NCBI GenBank assembly: GCA_015068545.1
Contig: SVKH01000001.1
Coordinates: forward strand, 1-59,080
Length of the DNA stretch: 59,080 bases
Direction of reading: 5' to 3'
DNA from: Oscillospiraceae bacterium
GTDB lineage: Bacteria > Bacillota > Clostridia > UBA1381
Under the pieces are notes generated by a model. The model searched no databases. It saw only the letters and a program-made list of their open reading frames with translations, and was not told the DNA's origin. Position numbers and translations under genes: made by a program. Of this stretch, positions 1 through 9,733 are shown piece after piece; position 1 is the first letter of the stretch, and each line of letters opens with the position of its first letter.

Positions 1-1
1 C

Positions 2-154
2 CCGATTAACGAAAACACGATGCGATTAGAGGTAAAACTGAAGTCAGGTGGCAGAGGTGATATCACTTATATTCGCAACGGAAAGCAATATTCTTGCCGT
101 TACGGTGACATTAGCAAGAAGATGATTGAAGACTACGAAAACAAAATCAAATAA
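2..154 (+). CDS. C-terminal fragment of an unrecognised protein
   Basis: An open frame runs in from the window edge and gives about 50 residues ending in a charged tail (KMIEDYENKIK) before TAA. No family is recognised. Its stop codon shares one base with the ATG of the next small ORF (TAATG), the usual arrangement for translational coupling, which supports this being the reading frame in use. The start lies outside the window. Confidence 0.5.
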   Translation, partial: PINENTMRLEVKLKSGGRGDITYIRNGKQYSCRYGDISKKMIEDYENKIK

Positions 155-309
155 TGATTAAGGTTTATTCTATATTCTCTCTTATAAATGATGAGATTTC
201 CTTTGAAGACGGAAAGATCTACTTTTTCCCATGCTTAAATGGAACACTATCATACACCTGGGGAATATCAGGATTGTTTCCTATTATTTTCGTAAAAGAG
301 GATTACTAA
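154..309 (+). CDS. small hypothetical protein, 51 aa, coupled to the gene before it
   Basis: ATG overlaps the preceding TAA by one base (TAATG) and opens a 51-codon frame ending in TAA just before a strong hairpin terminator. The product is rich in aromatic and hydrophobic residues with no clear membrane segment or known domain. Overlap with the upstream frame and the immediate terminator are the only evidence that it is translated; there is no database support. Confidence 0.4.
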   Translation: MIKVYSIFSLINDEISFEDGKIYFFPCLNGTLSYTWGISGLFPIIFVKEDY

Positions 310-318
310 TATCCAAAA

Positions 319-362
319 AAAAGCAGATATCTTTAGGTTAACTAAAAATATCTGCTTTTATC
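319..362. terminator. bidirectional intrinsic terminator
   Basis: Arms AAAAGCAGATAT (319-330) and ATATCTGCTTTT (348-359) pair, with further inner pairing TTTAG/CTAAA. A/T runs on both sides let it end the small plus-strand ORFs and the long minus-strand rubrerythrin operon. Confidence 0.85.
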
Positions 363-365
363 TTT

Positions 366-899
366 TTAATAATTTTCTTTTCTAACCTCAAAATAGCTCT
401 GAGGATGTGCACAAGTCGGACAAATTTCAGGAGCTTTCTTGCCCATTACCAAGTGTCCACAGTTGCGGCATTCCCAGATTGTTTCCTCGCTCTTTTCAAA
501 CACTTTATTCATTTCCACATTGGACAAAAGTGCACGGTAACGTTCTTCATGAGTCTTTTCTATAGCTGCAACAAGTCTGAACTTTGCGGCAAGCTCTGTA
601 AAACCCTCCTCTTCAGCTTCTTTAGCAAATCGGTCATACATATCTGTCCACTCATAATTCTCGCCCTCAGCAGCTGCCAAAAGATTCTGTTTTGTATCTC
701 CTAACTCTCCAAGAGCCTTGAACCACAATTTAGCATGCTCTTTCTCGTTATTTGCGGTTTCTTCAAAAATGGCTGCAATCTGCTGATATCCTTCTTTTTT
801 CGCTACAGACGCAAAATATGTATACTTATTTCTTGCCTGACTTTCGCCTGCAAACGCCTCCATTAAGTTTCTTTCTGTCTTAGATCCTTTTAGTTCCAT
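366..899 (-). CDS. rbr: rubrerythrin
   Basis: A 177-residue rubrerythrin, a peroxide reductase of anaerobes. The N-terminal ferritin-like diiron domain carries Glu/His ligand motifs (EANNEKEHAK, IEKTHEERY). The C-terminus is a rubredoxin-like Fe(Cys)4 domain with two CxxC pairs (CRNCG and CPTCA). Length is normal for the family. A TAAGGAGG ribosome site lies about 7 bases before the ATG. It is the last gene of the minus-strand run, 49 bp after mrp, and is followed by the terminator at 319-362. It protects oxygen-sensitive Fe-S enzymes against hydrogen peroxide, which fits the Fe-S carrier gene next to it. Confidence 0.95.
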   Translation of the reverse strand: MELKGSKTERNLMEAFAGESQARNKYTYFASVAKKEGYQQIAAIFEETANNEKEHAKLWFKALGELGDTKQNLLAAAEGENYEWTDMYDRFAKEAEEEGFTELAAKFRLVAAIEKTHEERYRALLSNVEMNKVFEKSEETIWECRNCGHLVMGKKAPEICPTCAHPQSYFEVRKENY

Positions 900-948
900 G
901 ATTTTTTCCTCCTTATATAAAAATTAATTACGCAGTTTCCTGCATTAT

Positions 949-1776
949 TTATTTTGTACTTATTACGTCTGCTAAACCTGATAACCAATCACCAGCAAAA
1001 AGTTCCACCATGCCCTTATCACAGGCCGCTGCCAGCTTTGGATTTATCGGAATTTTCGCAACTTCTTCTATGCCGTATTTTTCTGCAAGCTCATCAATCT
1101 TGCTTTCACCAAAAATGCTGTGCTTCTTTCCACAATCCGGGCATTCGAAATATGACATATTCTCAACAAGTCCCAAAACAGGAATATTCATCATTTTAGC
1201 CATATTAACTGCCTTCTCAACAATCATTCCCACAAGTTCTTGCGGCGAAGCCACGACTACTATACCGTCAAGTGGCAAGGACTGAAATACAGTAAGAGGT
1301 ACATCTCCGGTCCCCGGTGGCATATCAACAAACATATAATCAACATCCCCCCAGACAACATCTGTCCAGAATTGCTTAACCATACCGGCAATCACCGGTC
1401 CTCTCCAGATTACAGGATCGGTGTCCTTCTCGAGGAGCAGATTAACAGACATAATCTTCACGCCCAGCTTACTTTCTACCGGGAATAGTCCGATTTCTGA
1501 ACTGTCAGCCTTCTCCTTTATTCCGAATGTCTTTGGTATTGACGGGCCTGTCACGTCTGCATCAAGTATTCCTACTTTGTCGCCACGACGCATCATTTCC
1601 ACTGCAAGCATAGAAGTAACTAATGACTTTCCTACCCCGCCCTTTCCACTGACTATGCCTATTACCTTTTTAACATTAGATAGTTCATGCGGCTTTTCCA
1701 AAAAGCTCTGTGGCTCTTTCCTGCTTGCACAGTTTGAACCGCAAGTTGAACAATCGTGTGTGCAACTTTCGCTCAT
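949..1776 (-). CDS. mrp: Mrp/NBP35 family Fe-S cluster carrier ATPase
   Basis: P-loop ATPase with a deviant Walker A motif (SGKGGVGKS), the partner motif DADVTGPSIPK, and PPGTGD. A C-terminal CPDC pair is the cluster-binding CxxC. The N-terminus adds a short Cys-rich segment (CTHDCSTCGSNC) like the NBP35 N-terminal Fe-S site. The chosen ATG at 1776 follows GAAAGGAAAGA at good spacing; the open frame extends 19 codons upstream into the preceding gene but that start has no ribosome site. The product has 275 aa. It probably transfers [4Fe-4S] clusters to apoproteins in the cytoplasm. Confidence 0.92.
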   Translation of the reverse strand: MSESCTHDCSTCGSNCASRKEPQSFLEKPHELSNVKKVIGIVSGKGGVGKSLVTSMLAVEMMRRGDKVGILDADVTGPSIPKTFGIKEKADSSEIGLFPVESKLGVKIMSVNLLLEKDTDPVIWRGPVIAGMVKQFWTDVVWGDVDYMFVDMPPGTGDVPLTVFQSLPLDGIVVVASPQELVGMIVEKAVNMAKMMNIPVLGLVENMSYFECPDCGKKHSIFGESKIDELAEKYGIEEVAKIPINPKLAAACDKGMVELFAGDWLSGLADVISTK

Positions 1777-1795
1777 TATTCTTTCCTTTCTGCGT

Positions 1796-3661
1796 TTACC
1801 TGTTAAGTACAACATGATTGAATGTAGGCACAAGCTTTCTCAATTCCTCAACAACAGCATCAGAGTCATTTTTATCTGCCAGCTCTCTGATTACATTCAA
1901 GGATTTCGGGAATTCTTCCTCATCAATCTCTATTTGTGTTCCTATAAATATCTTTTTGTTTTGTGTTTCTTTAAGACCTTCCTCTGACATCAGAAGCTCT
2001 TCAAATAGCTTTTCTCCCGGTCTTAATCCAGTGAATTTAATATCAATTTCCTTGTAAGGCTCCTTACCGTGAAGTCTTATCAGGTTTTCTGCCAGCGACA
2101 GGATCTTCACCGGCTCACCCATGTCAAGGACAAATATTTCTCCGCCTTTTGCAATAGTTCCTGCTTGAAGAATAAGAGAAACAGCCTCAGGAATTGTCAT
2201 AAAATACCTGATAATATCAGGGTGTGTTACCGTTAATGGTCCGCCTGATGCAATTTGTTTCTCGAATAGCGGAATTACAGAACCATTTGACCCCAATACA
2301 TTGCCAAAACGCACTGCAACAAATTCTGTAAACTTGCTTTTTTGCGCAAAATACTGAACTATCATTTCACAAGCACGTTTTGTTGCGCCCATAACGTTCG
2401 TAGGATTAACAGCCTTGTCTGTAGATACCAGCACAAATTTCTTAACACCGTATTCACTTGCAAGACTTGCAACATTCAGCGTTCCGAATATATTATTTTT
2501 AATAGCCTCTTCAGGGCTTGTCTCCATAAGCGGTACATGCTTATGTGCCGCAGCATGATAAACCAACTCTGGTCTGAACATTTCAAATAATAATTTGATT
2601 TTGTCATAATCTCTCACTGAAGCAATTCTCACCTCAAGATCAAGATTTTTATAATTAGTCAGAAGCTCTTGTTGAATATCGTATGCGTTATTCTCGTATA
2701 TATCTACAATAATTAGTTTTCCCGGATTAAATTCCGCAATCTGACGACATAGCTCCGAGCCGATAGATCCTCCACCGCCGGTTACCATGCAAACCTTGCC
2801 GCAAACCATATCGCGAACATTTGTATCGTCAAACTTTACAACATCCCTGCCCAAAAGATCTTCGATGTTAATATTTTGTGCCTGACCAATAAGGTTGGAA
2901 TCATTCAGAATCTTGTGTATGTACGGGATAACCTTTACTTCGCAAACAGTTTCAGAGCATATATTAATGATTCTCTTCTTCCGCTCGCCGTCCAGAGACG
3001 GAATGGCAACAAAGATTGTATGAATATTAAACCTTTGCACCAGTTGCGGTATATCGTCAGTGCTTCCTCCTACAGTAATTCCGTGCATTTGCCTGCCCTG
3101 CTTCTGAATATCATCGTCTACAATTACTATAGGAGTATATGCGCTGTCCACACTTCGCATCTCCATAATGATACGACTGCAGGCATCACCTCCGCCTACT
3201 ATCAGGGTACGTTTTTTTAACGCACCAGATGCTTCTCTATGCGTTCTGGTATAGAGAAGATTATAGCAAATTCTTACCATAAATACACCAATCGTAGCAA
3301 TAGCTTCGGTGAGTATAGTATGTATATCGGAGTATATAAACTTACTGGCTGCAATCACAATATAATACATTATAAGTCCTAAAACCATACCAGCAAGGCA
3401 CACAACAAGATCCTTTATGCTTGCATATCTCCACAGGCTTTTATAAGCTCCGCACAGATAAAGTCCCAGAACTGACATTGAGGTCAGAAGAGCACAATGA
3501 ATAACAGTCCTTTTAAGGTTAAATTCGATATACGGAAACTGTGAATTAGCGCTCATCAAAAACTTAAGTAAAATGTAAGATATAGCCAACGACATCAGGA
3601 TAGTACACGCATCAATCATCGCCAGAACAAAAGTTCTGCGATGCTTCAATAATATTTTCAT
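1796..3661 (-). CDS. membrane nucleotide-sugar epimerase/4,6-dehydratase (CapD/WbpM/FlaA1-like)
   Basis: A 621-residue long-form CapD/WbpM-type protein. Four hydrophobic segments cover roughly residues 10-125, followed by a CoA-binding-like Rossmann domain and then the catalytic SDR domain. The SDR has the NAD(P) motif TGGGGSIGSE and the active-site region STDKAVNPTNVMGATKR. Family members convert UDP-GlcNAc into 4-keto-6-deoxy sugars for surface glycans or glycoprotein glycosylation. It lies 16 bp downstream of proS with no other polysaccharide genes nearby. The exact sugar product cannot be told from sequence. Confidence 0.9.
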   Translation of the reverse strand: MKILLKHRRTFVLAMIDACTILMSLAISYILLKFLMSANSQFPYIEFNLKRTVIHCALLTSMSVLGLYLCGAYKSLWRYASIKDLVVCLAGMVLGLIMYYIVIAASKFIYSDIHTILTEAIATIGVFMVRICYNLLYTRTHREASGALKKRTLIVGGGDACSRIIMEMRSVDSAYTPIVIVDDDIQKQGRQMHGITVGGSTDDIPQLVQRFNIHTIFVAIPSLDGERKKRIINICSETVCEVKVIPYIHKILNDSNLIGQAQNINIEDLLGRDVVKFDDTNVRDMVCGKVCMVTGGGGSIGSELCRQIAEFNPGKLIIVDIYENNAYDIQQELLTNYKNLDLEVRIASVRDYDKIKLLFEMFRPELVYHAAAHKHVPLMETSPEEAIKNNIFGTLNVASLASEYGVKKFVLVSTDKAVNPTNVMGATKRACEMIVQYFAQKSKFTEFVAVRFGNVLGSNGSVIPLFEKQIASGGPLTVTHPDIIRYFMTIPEAVSLILQAGTIAKGGEIFVLDMGEPVKILSLAENLIRLHGKEPYKEIDIKFTGLRPGEKLFEELLMSEEGLKETQNKKIFIGTQIEIDEEEFPKSLNVIRELADKNDSDAVVEELRKLVPTFNHVVLNR

Positions 3662-3677
3662 AACAACCCCCAGATTT

Positions 3678-5384
3678 TTATCTGTTTTCTTTTATGTGTT
3701 TAACTGCGTTCTCTATTGCATCATTTACTGTCATCTCATCCGGTGCTGCATCACGTCTCAACTTGTATTCTACAACACCCTCTGCTACCTTTTTACCTAC
3801 TACGATTCTCAATGGAATACCAATAAGATCGGCATCTTTGAATTTAACTCCTGCTCTTTCTTCACGATCATCCAGCATTGCATCAATTCCTTGTGCCTTC
3901 AGGCTTTCATAGATTTCCTCCGCAAGCTTCATCTGACCTTCGTCCTTGGCATTTACAGGGATAACAATAGCCTCATATGGTGCAATTGAAACTGGAAGAA
4001 TAATTCCATTCTCGTCATTTCCCTGCTCAATAGCAGCTGCTAAGCATCTTGTTACACCGATACCATAACAGCCCATAACTACTGTCTTTGACACTCCTGT
4101 TTCGTCAAGATAGGTAAGACCAAGCGCATCTGAATATTTTGTTCCCAGCTTAAAAATATGTCCCACTTCGATACCCTGAGCCGTCTTTATAGGCTTACCA
4201 CACACAGGGCATGTATCACCGTCAGTGATTATACGGATATCCGCCACAACAGTCGGCTCAAAATCGCGATGAATATTTACATTCTTGTAATGGTAGTCAG
4301 TTTCATTTGCACCAACTACAAAATTCTTCATTTTCTCAACTTCCAAATCCACATAAACAGGAATGCTGAGTCCAATTGGTCCAGCAAATCCAACCTGTGC
4401 ATTGGTTAATTCACGGACGATTTCCGGGGCGGCAAGCTCCAGGTCATCTGTACAACCAACCAAGTTTTTCAGTTTAACTTCGTTAACTTCACGATCGCCT
4501 CTGACCATGGCAGCGATGTACTTGTCGTCTGCTTTGTAAATAATGGTCTTTGCAAAAACGTGTGGCTTAGTTCCCAGGAACTCAACAAGTTCTTCAATAG
4601 TGTGTGCATTTGGTGTCAGAATCTTCTCAAGGGCAAGGTCCCCATCCTCAAATTCTGCGTCTTGTGGTATGCACGCTGCTTTTTCGTAATTGGCTGCATA
4701 TCCACAGGCATCACAGTATGCAATTCCGTCCTCTCCCACCGGAGACTTAACCATAAATTCCTGGCTGCCGCTTCCGCCCATCGCTCCGGAATCAGCGTCA
4801 ACAATTGTAAAATCCAGACCAAGTCTTTCAAAAATACGACAGTACGCATCATACATTTTCTTATATGAAATGTCTAGCCCTGCCTCATCAAGGTCAAAGC
4901 TGTACGCATCCTTCATTATGAATTCTCTGCCTCGCATCAGGCCAAATCTCGGACGTCCTTCATCACGGTATTTGGTCTGAATCTGGTAAAGTGTCATAGG
5001 ATACTCTTTGTATGAGCGAACCTCATCAATAACTGTCTGTGTAAATAGTTCCTCATGTGTAGGACCAAGACAAAAATCTCTTCCGTATCTGTCTTTCATC
5101 TTGAACATAGAAGGTCCAAAGACCTCCCATCTTCCGGATGCCTGATAAGCCTCTGCCGGCAAAAGTGCTGCCATCAAAAGCTCATTAGCTCCGGCTCTGT
5201 CCATTTCCTCACGAACAATATTCTCAACCTTTTTAAGTGTTTTAAGTCCAAGTGGCAAATATGAATAAATTCCCGCTGCAAGCTTTCTGATATAAGCTGC
5301 ACGAAGCATCAGCTTGTGACTTGTAATCTCCGCCTCTGCCGGTACCTCACGGAGAGTAGGTACCAACAAGTTTTTCATTCTCAT
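3678..5384 (-). CDS. proS: prolyl-tRNA synthetase, bacterial type
   Basis: Class II aminoacyl-tRNA synthetase of 568 aa, the normal length for bacterial ProRS with an inserted editing domain between motifs 2 and 3. Visible motifs are LGPTHEELFT, RPRFGLMRGREFIMKDAYSF (motif 2) and GCYGIGVTR (motif 3), then an anticodon-binding domain ending near DLIGIPLRIVVGKK. The ATG at 5384 follows GAAAGGATAAA. It sits between metG (25 bp) and the capD-like gene (16 bp) in the long minus-strand run. Confidence 0.97.
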   Translation of the reverse strand: MRMKNLLVPTLREVPAEAEITSHKLMLRAAYIRKLAAGIYSYLPLGLKTLKKVENIVREEMDRAGANELLMAALLPAEAYQASGRWEVFGPSMFKMKDRYGRDFCLGPTHEELFTQTVIDEVRSYKEYPMTLYQIQTKYRDEGRPRFGLMRGREFIMKDAYSFDLDEAGLDISYKKMYDAYCRIFERLGLDFTIVDADSGAMGGSGSQEFMVKSPVGEDGIAYCDACGYAANYEKAACIPQDAEFEDGDLALEKILTPNAHTIEELVEFLGTKPHVFAKTIIYKADDKYIAAMVRGDREVNEVKLKNLVGCTDDLELAAPEIVRELTNAQVGFAGPIGLSIPVYVDLEVEKMKNFVVGANETDYHYKNVNIHRDFEPTVVADIRIITDGDTCPVCGKPIKTAQGIEVGHIFKLGTKYSDALGLTYLDETGVSKTVVMGCYGIGVTRCLAAAIEQGNDENGIILPVSIAPYEAIVIPVNAKDEGQMKLAEEIYESLKAQGIDAMLDDREERAGVKFKDADLIGIPLRIVVGKKVAEGVVEYKLRRDAAPDEMTVNDAIENAVKHIKENR

Positions 5385-5409
5385 AGTTTTTTATCCTTTC
5401 AAATATGTT

Positions 5410-7329
5410 TTACACAATTTCCGCACCACTTTGGATGTCGTTAATCGTGGTAAGCGCAGTTAAACCGTCGCCGTACTCAGCTGACAGAATCATTCCCTGA
5501 GACTCAAGTCCCATCATTTTTCTTGGCTTGAAGTTTGCTATAAACACAACATTCTTTCCAATCAACTCCTCAGGTGAGTGGAACTTAGCAATACCTGACA
5601 GTATCTGTCTTGTTTCAGAGCCAACCTGAAGGGTAAATCTTAATAGCTTGTCAGATTTCTTTACCTTTTCGCATTCTATTACCTTACCCACTCTTATATC
5701 AAGCTTCTCAAAATCGTCAAATTCACAGCATTCTTTGTACGGCGCAATTTCGATTTTTTCCTCCTGCTCATTTTCTGCAGCAATTTCTTCCATCTTCTTT
5801 TCTGCATCAATTCTTGCAAAAAGCGGAGTTGCTTCTCCCACCTTTGTTCCTGCATCAATAACTCCGAAGGTAGAAAGACTATCATAATCGGTAGCACCAC
5901 CACCGATCTGATTTATAATTGCCTTTGACGTATCCGGCATAAATGCCTGAAGCAATGCTGCAATAAATCTGATTGATTCAGCAAGGTTATACAGAACAGC
6001 TGCCAGTCTCGGCTTTGTCTCCTCGGACTTAGCCAGAGTCCATGGCATAGTCTCGTCAATATACTTGTTTGCTCTGTCCACAATCTTCCAGATTTCGTCA
6101 AGAGCATCAGCAATATGCCATGTTTCCATTTTCTTAACCACATTTTCTTTTGCATCAAGACAAACACTCATGAGTTCTTCATCGAAATCGCCCATTACCG
6201 AATTATCGCCAATAACACCGTCAAAATACTTATTAATCATAGCAACAGTTCGGTTTACAAGATTTCCTAATGTGTTTGCAAGATCCGAGTTATAACGTGC
6301 GATAAAAGTATCGTATGTTATGTTTCCGTCCTGGGCAAAAGGCATTTCATGAAGCGAATAATATCTCACTGCATCCTTGCCAAAGTGTCGAACCAGGTCT
6401 TCTGCATAAATTACATTTCCACGAGATTTTGACATCTTTTCCTCGCCAAACAACATCCAAGGATGTCCGAATACCTGCTTAGGCAAAGGCTCACCCAATG
6501 CCATAAGCATAATTGGCCAGTAAATAGTATGGAAACGGAGAATGTCCTTACCAATAATATGCACATCACAAGGCCAGTACTTTTCATAAAGTTCTCCCTT
6601 TTTATCAGGTGAATATCCCAGTGCTGTAATATAGTTTGAAAGAGCATCAATCCATACATATACAACGTGCTTTTCATCAAATTCAACCGGTATACCCCAA
6701 TTGAAGCTGGTTCTTGAAACACATAAATCCTGAAGTCCTGGCTTTAAGAAATTATTTACCATTTCTTTCTTTCTTGATTCAGGTTGTATGAACTCAGGAT
6801 TATCTTCAATGTACTGCATCAAACGATCCTGGTACTTGCTCATTTTGAAGAAATAAGCTTCCTCCTTTGTCTTTTCAACAGGGCGTCCGCAATCCGGGCA
6901 CTTCCCGTCCACAAGCTGAGTTTCTGTCCAGAATGACTCACACGGAGTACAGTAAAGACCTTCATACTCCGACTTATAAATATCACCCTGATCATAAAGC
7001 TTTTTAAAGATTTTCTTAACAGCCTCAACGTGATAGTCATCAGTAGTTCTGATAAAATGGTCGTAGCTGACATCAAGCATATCTGCAATATCCCTGATCT
7101 GTCCGGCGATTACGTCTACATATTCCTGAGGAGCAACCCCTTCCTTTTCAGCAATTTCCTGGATTTTCTGACCGTGTTCATCTGTACCTGTCAAAAAGAA
7201 CACATCGTCACCTAAAAATCTCCTGAATCTTGCAATAGCATCAGTCAGAATTATTTCGTAGGTATTACCTATATGCGGCTTTCTTGATGTGTAAGCAATC
7301 GCCGTGGTAATATAAAACTTATTTGCCAT
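5410..7329 (-). CDS. metG: methionyl-tRNA synthetase with C-terminal tRNA-binding domain
   Basis: Class I synthetase of 639 aa. The signature PHIGN is near residue 20 and KMSKSRGN near 300. A zinc knuckle with two CxxC pairs (CTPCE, CPDCG) lies at about 127-147. The last 110 residues form the OB-fold tRNA-binding (EMAP/Trbp111-like) domain found in dimeric MetRS (DIRVGKVIECEKV). It starts only 2 bp after the AI-2E permease stop, so the two are likely co-translated. Confidence 0.97.
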   Translation of the reverse strand: MANKFYITTAIAYTSRKPHIGNTYEIILTDAIARFRRFLGDDVFFLTGTDEHGQKIQEIAEKEGVAPQEYVDVIAGQIRDIADMLDVSYDHFIRTTDDYHVEAVKKIFKKLYDQGDIYKSEYEGLYCTPCESFWTETQLVDGKCPDCGRPVEKTKEEAYFFKMSKYQDRLMQYIEDNPEFIQPESRKKEMVNNFLKPGLQDLCVSRTSFNWGIPVEFDEKHVVYVWIDALSNYITALGYSPDKKGELYEKYWPCDVHIIGKDILRFHTIYWPIMLMALGEPLPKQVFGHPWMLFGEEKMSKSRGNVIYAEDLVRHFGKDAVRYYSLHEMPFAQDGNITYDTFIARYNSDLANTLGNLVNRTVAMINKYFDGVIGDNSVMGDFDEELMSVCLDAKENVVKKMETWHIADALDEIWKIVDRANKYIDETMPWTLAKSEETKPRLAAVLYNLAESIRFIAALLQAFMPDTSKAIINQIGGGATDYDSLSTFGVIDAGTKVGEATPLFARIDAEKKMEEIAAENEQEEKIEIAPYKECCEFDDFEKLDIRVGKVIECEKVKKSDKLLRFTLQVGSETRQILSGIAKFHSPEELIGKNVVFIANFKPRKMMGLESQGMILSAEYGDGLTALTTINDIQSGAEIV

Positions 7330-7331
7330 TA

Positions 7332-8492
7332 TTATTCTCCTTCGTCATCCAAAATAGTCTTAATATTTTTTACTTTCCCTTTTACATAAAGGAAAACGGA
7401 TTTCATAAATTTAATAGGTTCGTCAAACAACCGTACTCTGTAAAGGCTTATAATAAACATCAACAAAATAGGGCCAAAAATCATGCCTCCAAAAGAAAGA
7501 GTACGATAACCAACATACATTGACATAAGTGTTAATAGAGGATGCATCCCGATATTCTTACTTACAATTTTTGGTTCAATAAGCTGCCTTATAAGAACAA
7601 GCACCAGATAAATTATAATAAGCGATACACCAAAGGCATACCTACCCATAATAAATGAAACCAGTGCCCACGGCCATAGCACAGCTCCACTGCCGAAAAT
7701 CGGCAATGCATCTAAAAGTGCCGTGACAAGGGCGATAATCAGTGCATAATCAACTTTCAGAAGTGACAATCCTATAAAAATGATGAAAAAGAAAATGCAC
7801 ATAATAGTAAGCTGAGCCTTCACATACCCGCCCACATATTTTTTTGCTTCCTTCTTTATCTCGCCCACTCTGGCCAAAAACGTTTCAGTAAATGGTTTTT
7901 TTACTGCTTCTGACACAGTTTTCGCATCTGCCACCATAAAATACAAGGACAGCATGAAAACAATAGTGCTGATGAAAACACTCGGAAGCTTTTTCGCAAA
8001 GTTTCCTGCAGACTGAACAATAGTTGTATTTACGGCAAAACCGGAGATCCATTCGGTAGTCTGGTCTATGACACTATCAAGCGCTGTCTGCATGCTTTCT
8101 GGCAAAGCATTCATCAGCTCACTCAGAAAGTCAGATACACTGTACCACGCAGATTGAATATTTCTCCAGATCAGTGGCAAATCATAATAAATCTCACGAA
8201 TTTCTTCCACGATTTTCCAAATCACACCGGTAATAATGCCACCTATTACACCCACTGTAACCAAAACAACAAGTATTGCCGATAATCCACGGGGCATTTT
8301 CAGCCTTTTTTGCAAAGCATCCGCAAAAGGATTTACCAGAAGGGATACAATATAAGCCGCAACAAAAGGCAGGAAAAGCCAAAGTATTTGTCCGGCACCT
8401 GATAACAATACCGGCAGGAACTTGACCGTTCCGAATATCAGTGCTGCAATAATCACCAAGGACAGCACCGATAGAATAATTTTCTTTAACAA
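7332..8492 (-). CDS. AI-2E/YdiK family membrane permease
   Basis: Polytopic membrane protein of the AI-2E family (formerly UPF0118) with about eight hydrophobic segments. The C-terminus has the family-typical region with IMGRYAFGVSL and LIEPKIVSKNIGMHPLL. Members have been linked to autoinducer-2 export or Na+/H+ antiport, so the substrate is unknown. The likely start is TTG at 8492, about nine bases after AAGGGA, which itself overlaps the apgM stop. The open frame reaches a second TTG at 8519 inside apgM, which lacks a ribosome site. Confidence 0.85.
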   Translation of the reverse strand: MLKKIILSVLSLVIIAALIFGTVKFLPVLLSGAGQILWLFLPFVAAYIVSLLVNPFADALQKRLKMPRGLSAILVVLVTVGVIGGIITGVIWKIVEEIREIYYDLPLIWRNIQSAWYSVSDFLSELMNALPESMQTALDSVIDQTTEWISGFAVNTTIVQSAGNFAKKLPSVFISTIVFMLSLYFMVADAKTVSEAVKKPFTETFLARVGEIKKEAKKYVGGYVKAQLTIMCIFFFIIFIGLSLLKVDYALIIALVTALLDALPIFGSGAVLWPWALVSFIMGRYAFGVSLIIIYLVLVLIRQLIEPKIVSKNIGMHPLLTLMSMYVGYRTLSFGGMIFGPILLMFIISLYRVRLFDEPIKFMKSVFLYVKGKVKNIKTILDDEGE

Positions 8493-8505
8493 GAAACCAC
8501 TTCCC

Positions 8506-9720
8506 TTAGTTTTTATCAATAAATCGGCTCATTAGTTCATATCCTTTTTCAATGTAAATACCGGTCTTTTCAGCATTTTTTTCATTATATGTAAAACCTG
8601 ATCCACTGTTATTTTCTGATGAATAAATGATGTACGGAACAGGATCACTGACATGAGTTTTCAGGCTGATAGGTGTCGGATGATCCGGAAGAATCAGCAT
8701 TTTATAGCTGACACCGGCTGCATCCAGTTCCCTTTTCAGGAAACCTACAACTTTTTCGTCTATCAGTTCAACAGAGAGCTTTTTCTTCTGAGCATTTCCC
8801 TGGTGACCACATTCGTCAGGAGCTTCCATATGTACATAGACAAGATCAGCACCGTCCTTTAAGAGAGTATCCAGCGCCGCCTTTGCTTTTCCGTCAAAAT
8901 TAGTGTCCCAGTTACCTGTTGCACCCTCAACATCTATAGACTTCATGTCAGCACATACTGCAATACCCTTAATCAGGTCAACTGCCGAAATTACACTGGC
9001 AGAAAGTCCGAATTTGTCCTTAAACAACTCAAGCTGTGGCTTGGAGCCTTCTCCCCACAACCAGATTGAAGTGGCAGGATTTTTTCCTCTTGCAATTCTG
9101 TCCTTGTTTACAGGATGATCTTTAAGAATTTTCTCTGACTTTTCCATAAGCTCCAATAACTTCTCAGCATTATCGCCCTTAGGAAGATAATCGGTAATCT
9201 TTTTGTCAGAAATATCATGAGGCGGTGTAAGATTTACATTCTTACTTCCACCATCCCATACAAGGAGATGACGGTAACTAACACCACTGTAAAAATGAAT
9301 TAAGTCTGTGTGCAGCTCCTTTTCAACTGCCTCAATAAGTTGGGCAGCTTCCTCGGTAGAAATTTCTCCTGCCGAATAATCCAGCATAGTTTTATCAGCG
9401 TAATTTTCTTCATCAGACAAAGTCACAAGATTGGCACGGAAAGTAATATCACTGTTTTTAAGCTTTACACCAATACTTGCCGCCTCAAGAGGAGATCTTC
9501 CCGAATAGCAAACCCTTGTATCATACCCCATAACAGAAAGGTTTGCCACATCACTGCCGGGTTTCATCCCATCCTGAACAGTTTTCACCAACCCCAGCTC
9601 ACCATTTTCACACACATAGTCAATATTTGGTTTCTTTGCCACATCCAGTACGGTTTTTCCGTCAAATTCCTCTACGGCATAGTCTGCCATTCCGTCACCT
9701 AAAATAACTATATATTTCAT
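8506..9720 (-). CDS. apgM: cofactor-independent phosphoglycerate mutase, ApgM family
   Basis: A 404-aa member of the archaeal-type iPGM family in the alkaline phosphatase superfamily. It interconverts 3- and 2-phosphoglycerate in glycolysis. Metal-binding motifs are visible: VILGDGMADY at the N-terminus, HMEAPDECGHQGN, and LPDHPTPISLKTH. The ATG at 9720 is preceded by AAGGAG; an in-frame ATG eight codons upstream overlaps that ribosome site and is less likely. The bacterial-type gpmI is a different family. DegV lies 13 bp upstream. Confidence 0.93.
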   Translation of the reverse strand: MKYIVILGDGMADYAVEEFDGKTVLDVAKKPNIDYVCENGELGLVKTVQDGMKPGSDVANLSVMGYDTRVCYSGRSPLEAASIGVKLKNSDITFRANLVTLSDEENYADKTMLDYSAGEISTEEAAQLIEAVEKELHTDLIHFYSGVSYRHLLVWDGGSKNVNLTPPHDISDKKITDYLPKGDNAEKLLELMEKSEKILKDHPVNKDRIARGKNPATSIWLWGEGSKPQLELFKDKFGLSASVISAVDLIKGIAVCADMKSIDVEGATGNWDTNFDGKAKAALDTLLKDGADLVYVHMEAPDECGHQGNAQKKKLSVELIDEKVVGFLKRELDAAGVSYKMLILPDHPTPISLKTHVSDPVPYIIYSSENNSGSGFTYNEKNAEKTGIYIEKGYELMSRFIDKN

Positions 9721-9733
9721 AGCCTTTTTCTCC

